64,000 nucleotides of DNA, taken from Comamonas_C sp026954015. Lineage in GTDB: Bacteria; Pseudomonadota; Gammaproteobacteria; Burkholderiales; Burkholderiaceae_C. Positions 38,957 to 47,334 of the stretch are shown piece by piece (positions within the stretch are counted from its first letter, which is position 1; every line of letters begins with the position of its first letter). Position numbers and translations under genes: made by a program. The notes under the pieces are model-generated. The model ran no database searches and had not been told where the DNA came from. It saw only the letters and a program-made list of their open reading frames with translations. The stretch is taken from positions 248,001-312,000 of the forward strand of contig JAPSFS010000002.1 in the NCBI GenBank assembly GCA_035063785.1, written 5' to 3'.

Positions 38957-41233
38957 TCAGGCCACGCAGTCGGCGAAGTAGCGCATCGTCCCGTTTTCGT
39001 CCTCGATCTCCACGAGCCCGTGAATGTCGGTCTCGAACCCCGGGCACAGCCGCGAGAATTCGCGCGCGAACTTGAGGTAGTCCACGATCTTCTTGTTGAA
39101 CACCTCGCCGGGTATCAAGAGCGGGATGCCGGGCGGGTAGGGCGTGATCAGGCTGGTCGTCACGCGCCCTTCGAGGTGGTCGATCTCCACGCGCTCGGTC
39201 TTGCGCGCGGCGATGTGCGCGAAGGCGTCGCTCGGCTTCATCGCCGGGGTGAGCGGCGAGAGGTACATCTCGGTCGTCAGGCGCGCCACGTTGTAGCGCG
39301 CGTACAGCTCGTGCACGTGCTGGCACAGATCCTTCAGGCCCATGTGCTCGTAGCGCCGGTGCTGCTGGCAGAACTCGGGCAGGATGCGCCACATCGGGTG
39401 GTTCTTCTCGTAGTCGTCCTTGAACTGCTGCAGCGCGGTCAGCATGGTGTTCCAGCGGCCCTTGGTGATGCCGATGGTGAACATGATGAAGAAGCTGTAC
39501 AGCCCCGTCTTCTCCACCACCACGCCATGCTCGGCCAGGTACTTGGTGACGATGCTCGCGGGGATGCCCGCCTTGTGGAACTTGCCGTTCAGATCGAGCC
39601 CCGGCGTGACGATGGTCGACTTGATCGGGTCGAGCATGTTGAAGCCGTCGGCCAGGTCGCCGAAGCCGTGCCACTTGTGGGCAAGCGAGCGACCCTTGCC
39701 GTCGCTGCGGATGATCCAGTCCTCGGCGCGGCCTATGCCTTCCTCGGCGATCTTCTCTGGCCCCCAGACCTTGAACCACCAGTCGTCCTTGCCGAATTCC
39801 TTTTCCACCTTGCGCATCGCGCGCCGGAAGTCGAGTGCTTCCAGGATCGACTCCTCCACGAGCGCGGTGCCGCCCGGCGGCTCCATCATCGCGGCGGCGA
39901 CGTCGCAGCTCGCGATGATGCTGTACTGCGGGCTGGTCGAGGTGTGCATCAGATAGGCCTCGTTGAACAGGTGGCGGTCCAGCTTGGTCGTCTGGCTGTC
40001 CTGCACCAGCACGTGCGAGGCCTGGCTGATGCCCGCGAGCAGCTTGTGGATCGACTGCGTCGCGTACACGACGGACTTCTTCGGCCGCGCGCGCTTCTTG
40101 CCCATCGCGTGGTAGTTGCCGTAGAAGGGGTGGAAGGCCGCGTGTGGCACCCAGGCCTCGTCGAAGTGCAGGTTGTCCACGTAGCCGTCGAGCAGGCCCT
40201 TGATGGTCTCGGTGTTGTAGAGCACGCCGTCGTAGGTCGATTGCGTGAGCGTGAGGATGCGCGGGCGCGCCTTCTTCGCGTCCACTCCCTTGAGCAGCGG
40301 GTTGGCGCGGATCTTGGCCTGTATGGTCGCAGGCTCAAACTCGCTTTGCGGGATCGGCCCGATGATGCCGAAGTGGTTGCGCGTGGGTTTCAGGAACACC
40401 GGGATCGCGCCCGTCATGATGATCGAGTGCAGGATGGACTTGTGGCAGTTGCGGTCCACCACCACCACGTCGCCCGGTGCCACGGTGTGGTGCCAGACCA
40501 TCTTGTTGCTGGTGGACGTGCCGTTGGTCACGAAGAAGCAGTGGTCCGCGTTGAAGATGCGCGCCGCGTTGCGCTCGCTTTCGCCGATGGCGCCGTTGTG
40601 GTCCAGCAGCTGACCCAGCTCCTCCACGGCGTTGCACACGTCCGCGCGCAGCATGTTCTCGCCGTAGAACTGGTGGTACATCTGCCCGATGGGCGACTTC
40701 AGGAAAGCCACGCCGCCAGAGTGCCCCGGGCAGTGCCAGGAGTAGGAGCCGTCCTCGGCGTAGTCCAGCAGCGCCTTGAAGAACGGCGGCTGGATGGTCT
40801 CCAGATAGCTCTTGGCTTCGCGAATGATGTGGCGCGCGACGAACTCCGGCGTGTCCTCGAACATGTGAATGAAGCCGTGCAGCTCGCGCAGGATGTCGTT
40901 GGGCAGGTGGCGGCTGGTCTTGGTCTCGCCGTAGATGTAGATCGGCACGTCGGCGTTCTTGCGCCGCACCTCGCCGATGAAGGAGCGCAGGCTGTGCACG
41001 ATGGGGTCCTGCCCCGCGCCGAGCGTGAATTCCTCGTCGTCGATCGAGAGGATGAAGGCGCTGGCGCGGCTTTGCTGCTGCGCGAACTGCGTGAGGTCGC
41101 CGTAGCTCGTGACGCCGAGCACCTCGAAGCCTTCCTCCTCGATGGCCTGCGCGAGCGCGCGGATGCCCAGGCCCGAGGTGTTGTCGGAACGGTAGTCCTC
41201 GTCGATGATGACGATGGGGAAACGGAATTTCAT
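38957..41233 (-). CDS. Biodegradative-type Orn/Lys/Arg decarboxylase
   Basis: 758 residues, the length of the acid-inducible decarboxylases AdiA, LdcI/CadA and SpeF. An N-terminal receiver-like wing domain (residues 1-130, with IIDEDYRSDN and FILSIDDEEF) precedes the PLP core. The Schiff-base Lys is in ATQSIHKLLAG, and nearby cofactor contacts are FVTNGTSTSNK and LHFDEAWVPHAAFHPFYG. The C-terminal domain ends in VEIEDENGTMRYFADCVA. It releases CO2 from a basic amino acid, giving a polyamine and consuming a proton. The exact substrate cannot be read from the sequence. Terminator-like hairpins follow it. Confidence 0.93.
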   Translation of the reverse strand: MKFRFPIVIIDEDYRSDNTSGLGIRALAQAIEEEGFEVLGVTSYGDLTQFAQQQSRASAFILSIDDEEFTLGAGQDPIVHSLRSFIGEVRRKNADVPIYIYGETKTSRHLPNDILRELHGFIHMFEDTPEFVARHIIREAKSYLETIQPPFFKALLDYAEDGSYSWHCPGHSGGVAFLKSPIGQMYHQFYGENMLRADVCNAVEELGQLLDHNGAIGESERNAARIFNADHCFFVTNGTSTSNKMVWHHTVAPGDVVVVDRNCHKSILHSIIMTGAIPVFLKPTRNHFGIIGPIPQSEFEPATIQAKIRANPLLKGVDAKKARPRILTLTQSTYDGVLYNTETIKGLLDGYVDNLHFDEAWVPHAAFHPFYGNYHAMGKKRARPKKSVVYATQSIHKLLAGISQASHVLVQDSQTTKLDRHLFNEAYLMHTSTSPQYSIIASCDVAAAMMEPPGGTALVEESILEALDFRRAMRKVEKEFGKDDWWFKVWGPEKIAEEGIGRAEDWIIRSDGKGRSLAHKWHGFGDLADGFNMLDPIKSTIVTPGLDLNGKFHKAGIPASIVTKYLAEHGVVVEKTGLYSFFIMFTIGITKGRWNTMLTALQQFKDDYEKNHPMWRILPEFCQQHRRYEHMGLKDLCQHVHELYARYNVARLTTEMYLSPLTPAMKPSDAFAHIAARKTERVEIDHLEGRVTTSLITPYPPGIPLLIPGEVFNKKIVDYLKFAREFSRLCPGFETDIHGLVEIEDENGTMRYFADCVA

Positions 41234-41373
41234 GCGCCACCTCCGGCGTGCTCAGGATGGGAAAACGGCGCGAAGTGTATGAAAAACGCCGGAGGCCACG
41301 CGAAACCGGCGTGGGATGGCACAGAATCGGGCTACGCTGCATGCAGCGCGTATCGAGCGAAAGGAGCCTCAAG

Positions 41374-41805
41374 ATGGAATTGAATGCACCCACGCTCTGG
41401 TGGCTGGCCACCGGTGTGGTGGTCGTGACCGAACTGCTGAGCGGAACGTTCTACCTGCTGATGCTGGCCATAGGCCTGGCCGCGGGCGCGCTGGCGGCGC
41501 ACCTGGGCCTGGGCACCATAGGCCAGATCGTCGTCTGTGCGGTCGTGGGCTCGGGGGCCGTGCTTGCGGCTTACCTGGTCAAGCGCCGGCGCCCCGGCGA
41601 CCCTTCGGCGCGCGCCGACCGCAGCGTGAACCTGGACATCGGCGAGACCATCCAGGTCGACGCATGGGCGCCGGATGGCACGGCTGTGGTGAAATACCGC
41701 GGCGCGAGCTGGACGGCGATCCACCGGCCCGGCGTCAGCCCGGTCACGGGCGCGCACCGGGTGGTCGAACTGGTGGGCAGCCGCCTGCTGGTGGAGCCGC
41801 TGTAA
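41374..41805 (+). CDS. NfeD-like membrane protein
   Basis: 143 residues from ATG 41374, with AAGGAG 7-8 bases before. Two or three hydrophobic segments (about 8-65) precede a small soluble OB-fold domain (VNLDIGETIQVDAWAPDG, RVVELVGSRLLVEPL). This is the short NfeD form, which usually accompanies an SPFH protein, as it does here 37 bp downstream. The pair is thought to organise membrane microdomains. Confidence 0.9.
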   Translation: MELNAPTLWWLATGVVVVTELLSGTFYLLMLAIGLAAGALAAHLGLGTIGQIVVCAVVGSGAVLAAYLVKRRRPGDPSARADRSVNLDIGETIQVDAWAPDGTAVVKYRGASWTAIHRPGVSPVTGAHRVVELVGSRLLVEPL

Positions 41806-41842
41806 CCCGCGCGGTCCGCATGTCTCACGAAGGAGCCTGGTC

Positions 41843-42766
41843 ATGGAAGTAGCCATTGCGATTTTTGTCATTGCAGTGATCTTCATCGTCCGCGCGGTCA
41901 AGATCGTGCCGCAGCAGCACGCCTGGGTGATCGAGCGGCTGGGGCGGTATTCGGGGACGCTCGCGCCGGGACCGAAGTTCATCATTCCGTTCATCGATCG
42001 CGTGGCCTACAAGCACAGCCTGAAGGAAATCCCGCTGGATGTGCCCAGTCAGGTCTGCATCACGCGCGACAACACGCAGTTGCAGGTCGATGGCGTGCTG
42101 TACTTTCAGGTGACCGACCCGATGCGCGCGAGCTACGGCTCGAGCAACTACGTGGTGGCGGTGACGCAACTGGCGCAGACCACGCTGCGCAGCGTGATTG
42201 GCAAGATGGAGCTCGACAAGACCTTCGAAGAGCGCGACATGATCAACGCGCAGGTCGTCGCGGCGATCGACGATGCGGCGCTCAACTGGGGCGTGAAGGT
42301 ATTGCGCTACGAAATCAAGGATCTGACGCCGCCGGCCGAAATCCTGCGCGCGATGCAGGCGCAGATCACCGCCGAGCGTGAAAAGCGCGCAGTGATCGCC
42401 ACCTCGGAGGGCAAACGGCAGGAAGAAATCAACCTGGCCGACGGACAGAAGCAGGCCGCGATCGCCAAGTCCGAGGGCGAGAAGCAGGCGCAAATCAACA
42501 ACGCCGAGGGTGAGGCCGCCGCCATCACGGCCGTGGCCGTCGCAACTGCCGAGGCGATCGAGCGCGTCGCCAACGCGATACGCCAGCCCGCGGGGGACCA
42601 GGCGGTGCAGCTCAAGGTGGCGGAGAAGGCCGTCGATGCATACAGCCGCGTCGCGTCCGACGCAGCGACCACGCTGATCGTGCCGAGCAACATGACCGAC
42701 GTATCCGCGCTGATCACCTCGGCGATGAAGATGATCCAGACCGGGCAACGCACCGTGGCGAACTGA
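41843..42766 (+). CDS. SPFH/stomatin-family membrane protein (QmcA-like)
   Basis: 307 residues. One N-terminal membrane segment (2-17) is followed by the band 7 domain (VPQQHAWVIERLGRYSGTL, FIIPFIDRVAYKHSLKE, IGKMELDKTFEERD) and a long charged helix with AEREKRAVIATSEGKRQEEI. It matches bacterial QmcA/paraslipin proteins that form oligomeric scaffolds in the inner membrane and work with NfeD and proteases. AAGGAG precedes the start, in operon with the NfeD-like gene. Confidence 0.92.
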   Translation: MEVAIAIFVIAVIFIVRAVKIVPQQHAWVIERLGRYSGTLAPGPKFIIPFIDRVAYKHSLKEIPLDVPSQVCITRDNTQLQVDGVLYFQVTDPMRASYGSSNYVVAVTQLAQTTLRSVIGKMELDKTFEERDMINAQVVAAIDDAALNWGVKVLRYEIKDLTPPAEILRAMQAQITAEREKRAVIATSEGKRQEEINLADGQKQAAIAKSEGEKQAQINNAEGEAAAITAVAVATAEAIERVANAIRQPAGDQAVQLKVAEKAVDAYSRVASDAATTLIVPSNMTDVSALITSAMKMIQTGQRTVAN

Positions 42767-42829
42767 CGGCCGCCCTCCGGGCTGACCAGGGGTCAGACGC
42801 CCAGGCTTCCCGCCGAGCCGCATCCGACG

Positions 42830-43396
42830 ATGTTCCTGACGATACCGACGATTCTCACGTGGGCCCGCATCGTTGCGATTCCGCTCATCGTCGGTCTGTT
42901 CTATCTGCCGCTGGAGCCCGCCGTGGCGAATCTCGTCGCCAGCGTGCTGTTCGTCGTGTTCGCGGCGACCGACTGGCTCGACGGGTTTCTCGCGCGCAAG
43001 CTCAACCAGACGTCGGCATTCGGCGCGTTCCTCGACCCGGTGGCCGACAAATTTCTGGTCTGCGCCTCGTTGCTGGTGCTCGTGCACCTGGGACGCGTGG
43101 ACGTGTTCGTCGCGCTCATCATCATCGGTCGCGAGATCGCGATCAGTGCGCTGCGCGAATGGATGGCGCGCATAGGCGCGAGCAAAAGCGTGGCCGTGCA
43201 CATGCTGGGCAAGCTCAAGACGACGGTGCAGATGCTGGCGATTCCCCTGCTGCTGTACGACGGCCGCCTGTTTGGGGTGGTCGATACCGCGCTGTGGGGA
43301 ACCGCGCTGATCTGGCTCGCGGCGGTGCTGACGGTGTGGTCCATGGTGTACTACCTGCGGCGCGCGTTGCCCGAGATACGCGCACGCTCGCTGTGA
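42830..43396 (+). CDS. pgsA: CDP-diacylglycerol-glycerol-3-phosphate phosphatidyltransferase
   Basis: 188 residues, normal length. The CDP-alcohol phosphotransferase motif DxxDGxxAR...GxxxDxxxD is seen as TDWLDGFLARKLNQTSAFGAFLDPVADK (around residues 45-72). Four to six membrane segments. It makes phosphatidylglycerol phosphate in the inner membrane. It starts 63 bp after the SPFH gene and may share its transcript. Confidence 0.95.
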   Translation: MFLTIPTILTWARIVAIPLIVGLFYLPLEPAVANLVASVLFVVFAATDWLDGFLARKLNQTSAFGAFLDPVADKFLVCASLLVLVHLGRVDVFVALIIIGREIAISALREWMARIGASKSVAVHMLGKLKTTVQMLAIPLLLYDGRLFGVVDTALWGTALIWLAAVLTVWSMVYYLRRALPEIRARSL

Positions 43397-43485
43397 TGCC
43401 TGGGCGGGCTGGCAGCGCCGGGTGCGCAAAGAGGGCCGGAAATGCGACTAGAATTTGCCGGCACCGCCATCCGGTAGATGACCGA

Positions 43486-43514
43486 TTGACACGCGTATTC
43501 GTGACGGCTTTAAT
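43486..43514 (+). promoter_or_regulatory. Sigma-70 promoter for hupB
   Basis: A consensus TTGACA (43486-43491) and TTTAAT (43509-43514, 5 of 6) are separated by exactly 17 bp. The hupB start lies 128 bp downstream, leaving a long leader. No other strong promoter is seen in this 246-bp spacer. Confidence 0.75.
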
Positions 43515-43642
43515 GCAGGCGCCAGCCCGGCGAGGCCGCCCCAGCTCCGTTGGTTGTCACGCATCGCAAGCCCAGGCCACGGCGCGCGCGAAAACACGAG
43601 AGAACCGAGACATTTCATTCATCCATCCATGAGAGGCACCCT

Positions 43643-43915
43643 GTGAACAAAACAGAATTGATTGAGCACATTGCGAACCATGCCGATATCTCGAAGGCTG
43701 CCGCCACGCGCGCGCTCGAGTCGACGATCGACGCGGTCAAGAAGACGTTGAAGAAGGGCGGAACGGTGTCGCTCGTGGGTTTTGGCACGTTTGCCGTGGG
43801 CCGGCGTGCCGCGCGTACCGGTCGTAATCCGCGCACCGGCGCCACGATTAAAATCAAGGCTGCAAAAGTGCCGAAGTTCCGTCCGGGCAAGGCGTTGAAG
43901 GACGCCTTGAATTGA
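43643..43915 (+). CDS. hupB: HU-family DNA-binding protein
   Basis: 90 residues from GTG 43643, with GAGAGG upstream. MNKTELIEHIANHADISKAAATRALE and VSLVGFGTFAVGRRAARTGRNPRTG are the HU arms and core, with the intercalating proline in RNPRTG. It is a nucleoid protein that bends DNA. It is followed within 17 bp by tRNA-Val, an arrangement common in Burkholderiales. Confidence 0.96.
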   Translation: MNKTELIEHIANHADISKAAATRALESTIDAVKKTLKKGGTVSLVGFGTFAVGRRAARTGRNPRTGATIKIKAAKVPKFRPGKALKDALN

Positions 43916-43932
43916 CAGGTGATCGATAGAGG

Positions 43933-44008
43933 GGGTGCTTAGCTCAGTTGGTAGAGCGGCGCCCTTACAAGGCGTAGGTCGGCGGTTCGAGACCGTCAGC
44001 ACCCACCA
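43933..44008 (+). tRNA. tRNA-Val (anticodon TAC)
   Basis: 76 nt with the encoded CCA. The acceptor GGGTGCT pairs with AGCACCC, the D arm is TAGCTCAGTTGGTAGAG, the anticodon loop CTTACAA gives TAC, and the T arm is CGGTTCGAGACCG. It is probably co-transcribed with hupB and is followed 9 bp later by a terminator. Confidence 0.96.
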
Positions 44009-44017
44009 CCGACGATG

Positions 44018-44048
44018 AAGGCGAACTCAACGTTCGCCTTTTCTTTTG
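44018..44048 (+). terminator. Terminator after tRNA-Val
   Basis: AAGGCGAAC and GTTCGCCTT pair perfectly over 9 bp around TCAAC, then TTCTTTTG follows. It separates tRNA-Val from ppiD, which begins at 44074. Confidence 0.88.
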
Positions 44049-44073
44049 TTGCCGTGTTGAGAGAAACGTATTC

Positions 44074-45996
44074 ATGTTCGAGACCATCCGCAAGCATTCC
44101 AAGATCGTCATGGGGATCTTGTTTTTGCTGATCATCCCTTCGTTCGTTCTCTTCGGCATCGACGGCAACTATTTCACCGAGAAGAGCCCGACGGTTGCGA
44201 CGGTGGACGGCAAGAACATCACGCAGATGGAGTGGGACAACGCGCACCGCGCCGAGAGCGACCGCATGCGTGCGCAGACGCCGGGGATCGACGGCAGCCT
44301 GCTGGATACCCCGCAGGCTCGTTACGCGACGCTGGAGCGCATGGTGCGCGATCGGGTGCTGCTCGCGGCGTCGCGGCATGCGCATCTGGTGGTGAGCGAC
44401 GCGCGCCTTGCAAGTGAATTGCAGGCCATTCCGGCCGTAGCGGCGCTCAAGCGCGCCGATGGCAGCCTGGATACGCAGGCGTACCGCACCCTCGTGGGCG
44501 CGCAGGGGCTCACGCCGGAGGGGTTCGAGGCGCAGGTGCGCAGCGATATCTCGGTCGGGCAGGTGCTGGGCAGCGTGGTATCGACCGCGTTTGCCGGCCC
44601 GGTCGAGAGCGGACTCGGCATGGATGCGCTGCTGCAACGCCGTGAGATCCAGGTCGCGCGCTTCGACGCGGCTCGCTACGCAGGGAAGGTGACGGCGACG
44701 GATCAGGACCTCAAGGCGTATTACGAGGCCCATACCGCGGACTTTCGTCAGACCGAGGAAGCGACCGTCGAATACGTGGTGCTGGACGTGGACGCGATCA
44801 AGTCCACGATCACGGTCAACGAGGACGACCTGCGCACCTATTACAAGGAGAACATGGACAGGCTCGTGGGCAAGGAGGAGCGGCGCGCGAGCCATATCCT
44901 GATCAACGCCCCCAAAAGCGAATCCGCGGCCGAGCGCGAAAAGGCCAAACACCAGGCGGAAGACATCCTGGCGCAGGTCCGCAAGAACCCGGCGGCGTTC
45001 GCCGAACTGGCCAAGAAATACTCGCAGGATCCCGGATCGGCCCCCCAGGGAGGCGACCTCGGGTTTTTCACGCGCGATGCGATGGTCAAGCCGTTCGAGG
45101 AAGCGGTGTTTTCGATGAACAAGGGCGAGATCAGCGACGTGGTGGAGACCGATTTTGGCTACCACATCATCATGCTGACCGACATCAAGGCGCCGCACAC
45201 ACCCAGCTTCGACGAGATTCGCCCCAAGCTCGAAGCCGAACTGCGCCAGCAGCAGGCACAGCGCAAGTTCGCGGAGGTGGCGGAATCGTTTTCCAACATC
45301 GTCTATGAGCAGCCCGACACGCTGCAACCCGTGGCGGACAAGTTGCATTTGAAGATTCAGACGGCGTCGGGGGTGATGCGCACGCCCAGGGCGGGTGCGA
45401 CGGGCGTGCTGGGCAATCCGCGGTTTTTGCAGGCGCTGTTCGCGCCGGAATCGTTGCAGACCAAGCGCAACACCGAGGCGGTCGAGGTCGAGAGCAACGT
45501 GCTGGCGGCCGGGCGTGTGACTGCCTACCAGCCTGCGACGACGCTGCCTTTCGAGAAGGCGCTCGAGCGCGTGCGTACGGCGTACGTTCAGCGCAAGTCC
45601 GCTGAGCTGGCGCAGGCGGACGGCGCGGCCAAGGTGCAGGCCTGGAACGCAGCGCCCGCCAGCGCCACGGGGCTGGGGCCCAAGATCACCGTGGCGCGCG
45701 ACCAGATGCAAGAGCAGCCCGCCGCTCTCGTGGATGCCGTGCTGCGCGCCCCCGCCGACCAGTTGCCAGCCTGGGTGGGCGTGGACCTCGGGGTGGCCGG
45801 GTATGCGGTCGTGAAGATCGAACGCATCGTCCCGCGCGATGCCGCCGATGCGACCGATCGCCCGGCGCTCCAGCGGCAGTACGTTCAGGCGTGGGCCCAG
45901 GCCGAGGCGCTGGCGTACTACGACGTGCTCAAGCAACGCTTCAAGGCGCAGATCAAGGTCCCGCGCCCGACGGCGCAAACCGTCGCGCAGGATTGA
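44074..45996 (+). CDS. ppiD: Periplasmic folding chaperone PpiD (SurA-type peptidyl-prolyl isomerase)
   Basis: 640 residues. The N-terminal MFETIRKHSKIVMGILFLLIIPSFVLFG is a membrane anchor typical of PpiD. A SurA-like chaperone region follows, then a parvulin domain at about 262-365 (RRASHILINAP, FAELAKKYSQDPGSAPQGGDLGFF, FGYHIIMLTDIK), then a second chaperone half. It helps fold exported proteins at the periplasmic exit of SecYEG. In many bacteria it follows the lon-hupB cluster, and here hupB is also just upstream. Confidence 0.95.
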   Translation: MFETIRKHSKIVMGILFLLIIPSFVLFGIDGNYFTEKSPTVATVDGKNITQMEWDNAHRAESDRMRAQTPGIDGSLLDTPQARYATLERMVRDRVLLAASRHAHLVVSDARLASELQAIPAVAALKRADGSLDTQAYRTLVGAQGLTPEGFEAQVRSDISVGQVLGSVVSTAFAGPVESGLGMDALLQRREIQVARFDAARYAGKVTATDQDLKAYYEAHTADFRQTEEATVEYVVLDVDAIKSTITVNEDDLRTYYKENMDRLVGKEERRASHILINAPKSESAAEREKAKHQAEDILAQVRKNPAAFAELAKKYSQDPGSAPQGGDLGFFTRDAMVKPFEEAVFSMNKGEISDVVETDFGYHIIMLTDIKAPHTPSFDEIRPKLEAELRQQQAQRKFAEVAESFSNIVYEQPDTLQPVADKLHLKIQTASGVMRTPRAGATGVLGNPRFLQALFAPESLQTKRNTEAVEVESNVLAAGRVTAYQPATTLPFEKALERVRTAYVQRKSAELAQADGAAKVQAWNAAPASATGLGPKITVARDQMQEQPAALVDAVLRAPADQLPAWVGVDLGVAGYAVVKIERIVPRDAADATDRPALQRQYVQAWAQAEALAYYDVLKQRFKAQIKVPRPTAQTVAQD

Positions 45997-46042
45997 TGGA
46001 GGCGGCGCCGGCGCGGTTTTGCCCCCTATAATCGCTGGCTAC

Positions 46043-46119
46043 GGTGGCTGTAGCTCAGTTGGTAGAGTCCAGGATTGTGATTCCTGTTGTCGTGGGTTCG
46101 AGCCCCATCAGCCACCCCA
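46043..46119 (+). tRNA. tRNA-His (anticodon GTG), attachment site of an integrated element
   Basis: 77 nt with the G-1 base typical of tRNA-His and the encoded CCA. The acceptor GTGGCTG pairs with CAGCCAC, the anticodon loop has GTG, and the T arm is TGGGTTCGAGCCCCA. A TATAAT lies at 46027-46032. Bases from 46071 to the end plus one more are repeated exactly at 53322-53371, so the 3' part was replaced in an integration event while the gene was kept whole. Confidence 0.96.
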
Positions 46120-46120
46120 A
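46071..46120 (+). repeat. attL core (50-bp direct repeat, left)
   Basis: The sequence from AGGATTGTGATTCC to GCCACCCCAA is identical to 53322-53371. It covers the tRNA-His anticodon stem-loop, variable and T arms and acceptor strand. Confidence 0.92.
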
Positions 46121-46135
46121 ACACCACAAGGAAAC

Positions 46136-46171
46136 CCCGCTACATAAACACTAGCGGGTTTTTTCTTTTTC
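46136..46171 (+). terminator. tRNA-His terminator, element-supplied copy
   Basis: CCCGCTA and TAGCGGG pair around a 9-nt loop, followed by TTTTTTCTTTTT. A diverged version of the same hairpin follows the right repeat (53387-53420). By the geometry of integration, the left copy came with the element. Confidence 0.8.
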
Positions 46172-46177
46172 CAGGCC

Positions 46178-46197
46178 GCGTAGCCACAGCGTAGCCA
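46178..46197 (+). promoter_or_regulatory. Paired GCGTAGCCA motif, left integrase arm site candidate
   Basis: GCGTAGCCA occurs at 46178-46186 and 46189-46197, 11 bp apart, about one helical turn. The same pair recurs in the same orientation at 53186-53205 just inside the right end. Confidence 0.6.
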
Positions 46198-46263
46198 CCA
46201 GAACAGGGTTTTTGCACCAGTGCCTGGGCGGCGGGCGGTGGTGTTCCGGGCGGTGCCAGCCAC

Positions 46264-46287
46264 AAAAAAGCCCGCACAGCGGCGGGC
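46264..46287 (-). terminator. Terminator of the element's main operon
   Basis: GCCCGC (46270-46275) and GCGGGC (46282-46287) form a short hairpin followed on the minus strand by six T. It lies 21 bp after the last minus-strand gene of the element. Confidence 0.75.
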
Positions 46288-46308
46288 ATGGGTTGCGCTT
46301 CGCGTCGT

Positions 46309-46569
46309 CTAGTCGGCAGGGTGGCTGTAATCCAGAACCACCACCTGCACCTTGCCGGGTTCGCCGTCTGCATCAATCCTTTCTTTGAATTCCTGCATCG
46401 TCTCGCCCGGCCTGCGCTTCCATGTGCGCTCGCCGTCCTTGGCGCGGGCACAGTCCCGCTCTGGCGAGTCCTCACGATGCAGCATCGGCACGATGAACAC
46501 GGTGGATACCTTGTCCTCGCTCGGGGTTGCCTGTTCCAGCGCCTCGATACGCTTTTCAAGGGTTGGCAT
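46309..46569 (-). CDS. Small element protein, function unknown
   Basis: 86 residues from ATG 46569. It starts with a helical stretch (MPTLEKRIEALEQATPSED), followed by VSTVFIVPMLHRED, a basic RTWKRRPGETMQEFKERI, and an acidic end with VQVVVLDYSHPAD. I do not recognise a family. It overlaps the end of the DUF5681-like gene by 14 bp and is the last gene before the terminator. Confidence 0.65.
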   Translation of the reverse strand: MPTLEKRIEALEQATPSEDKVSTVFIVPMLHREDSPERDCARAKDGERTWKRRPGETMQEFKERIDADGEPGKVQVVVLDYSHPAD

Positions 46570-46981
46570 CGCGTTTTCCTTCCAGCGCAGCCACGCGGGC
46601 GGCCAGTTCGTCAGTCTCAACGACTCGCGCCACTTGCGCGAGCGCGGCCAGTAGTTGCGAGCCCTGCGCGGGTGCAATCTCACCAGCGGCCAGCAGTTCC
46701 ACCACGGCGCGCGCTTGCTCGCTCAGCGTCCCATTAGGTAGCGCGAGCACCTGGGGCAGTTCCTGGGGCTTGATGGCGGGCAATGTGCGTTCCAGCAGCA
46801 GGCGGGCGGCCTGCACGTCGCCCCCTTTGGCTTGTGCGACAAGCGCGGCCAGAATTTCGGGAATGTCCGATTCAATGCTCGCGCGCAGTTTGCCGATTGC
46901 CCCGCTGCCGGGCGGGCGGCCTTTGGGGTTGCCCGATTGCCCTTTGCGCCAGGCGGTAGATGGTGGCCTCTTCGTCGTCAT
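46556..46981 (-). CDS. DUF5681-like protein of mobile elements
   Basis: 141 residues. The N-terminal WRKGQSGNPKGRPPGSGA (11-28) is the DUF5681 motif seen in phage and island proteins, often next to packaging or replication genes. The remainder is helical and Ala/Leu-rich, ending in a probable coiled coil (VETDELAARVAALEGK). The ATG overlaps the SSB stop (ATGA). Function is unknown; a DNA-binding role for the basic Gly/Pro motif is an inference. Confidence 0.75.
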   Translation of the reverse strand: MTTKRPPSTAWRKGQSGNPKGRPPGSGAIGKLRASIESDIPEILAALVAQAKGGDVQAARLLLERTLPAIKPQELPQVLALPNGTLSEQARAVVELLAAGEIAPAQGSQLLAALAQVARVVETDELAARVAALEGKRDANP

Positions 46982-47334
46982 GTGCTTTGGATGTGTTGAA
47001 ACACGGGTTTTGCGTCGCTGGCCTCGCGCTTGCGGCTTACCGCGTAGGCGCTTAGCGCTTGGTGCACCAGCAAATCAGCAGCGGGCCGGGCGGTGCCATC
47101 CTTTCCCGTCCAAATCTTCAGGGTTAGCTCGCCAGCCAACGCCACGGCGTCGCCTTCAGTCAGCGCCAGCAGGGCAGATTGCGCAGCCGGTGCGAAGGCG
47201 ATGCAGCCCATAAAAACCGCCTCGCCATCGCGTGCGCTGGTGCGTACCTTTGCCACGGTGTACGGCTTGCCAGATTGGCCGGTGCGCTGTTCGGGCTTGC
47301 CGTGTATGCGGCCTTGAATGAGTGCATCAATCAT
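46978..47334 (-). CDS. Single-stranded DNA-binding protein, mobile-element type
   Basis: 118 residues with an OB-fold of SSB type: MIDALIQGRIHGKPEQRTGQ, then YTVAKVRTSARDGEAVFMGCIAF, then EGDAVALAGELTLKIW. It lacks the acidic DDDIPF-like tail of chromosomal SSB, as is common in phage-type forms. It overlaps the primase-helicase gene by 8 bp, suggesting coupled synthesis of replication proteins. Confidence 0.82.
   Translation of the reverse strand: MIDALIQGRIHGKPEQRTGQSGKPYTVAKVRTSARDGEAVFMGCIAFAPAAQSALLALTEGDAVALAGELTLKIWTGKDGTARPAADLLVHQALSAYAVSRKREASDAKPVFQHIQST

Noticed and set aside
38859..38960. Short minus-strand frame after the decarboxylase, reading KSTVAAKIGGIASHKGEKGS and a short rest
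   Set aside because: It looks protein-like in composition, but has only CTG as a start, no ribosome-binding site and no family I recognise. Could be the tail of a lost gene.
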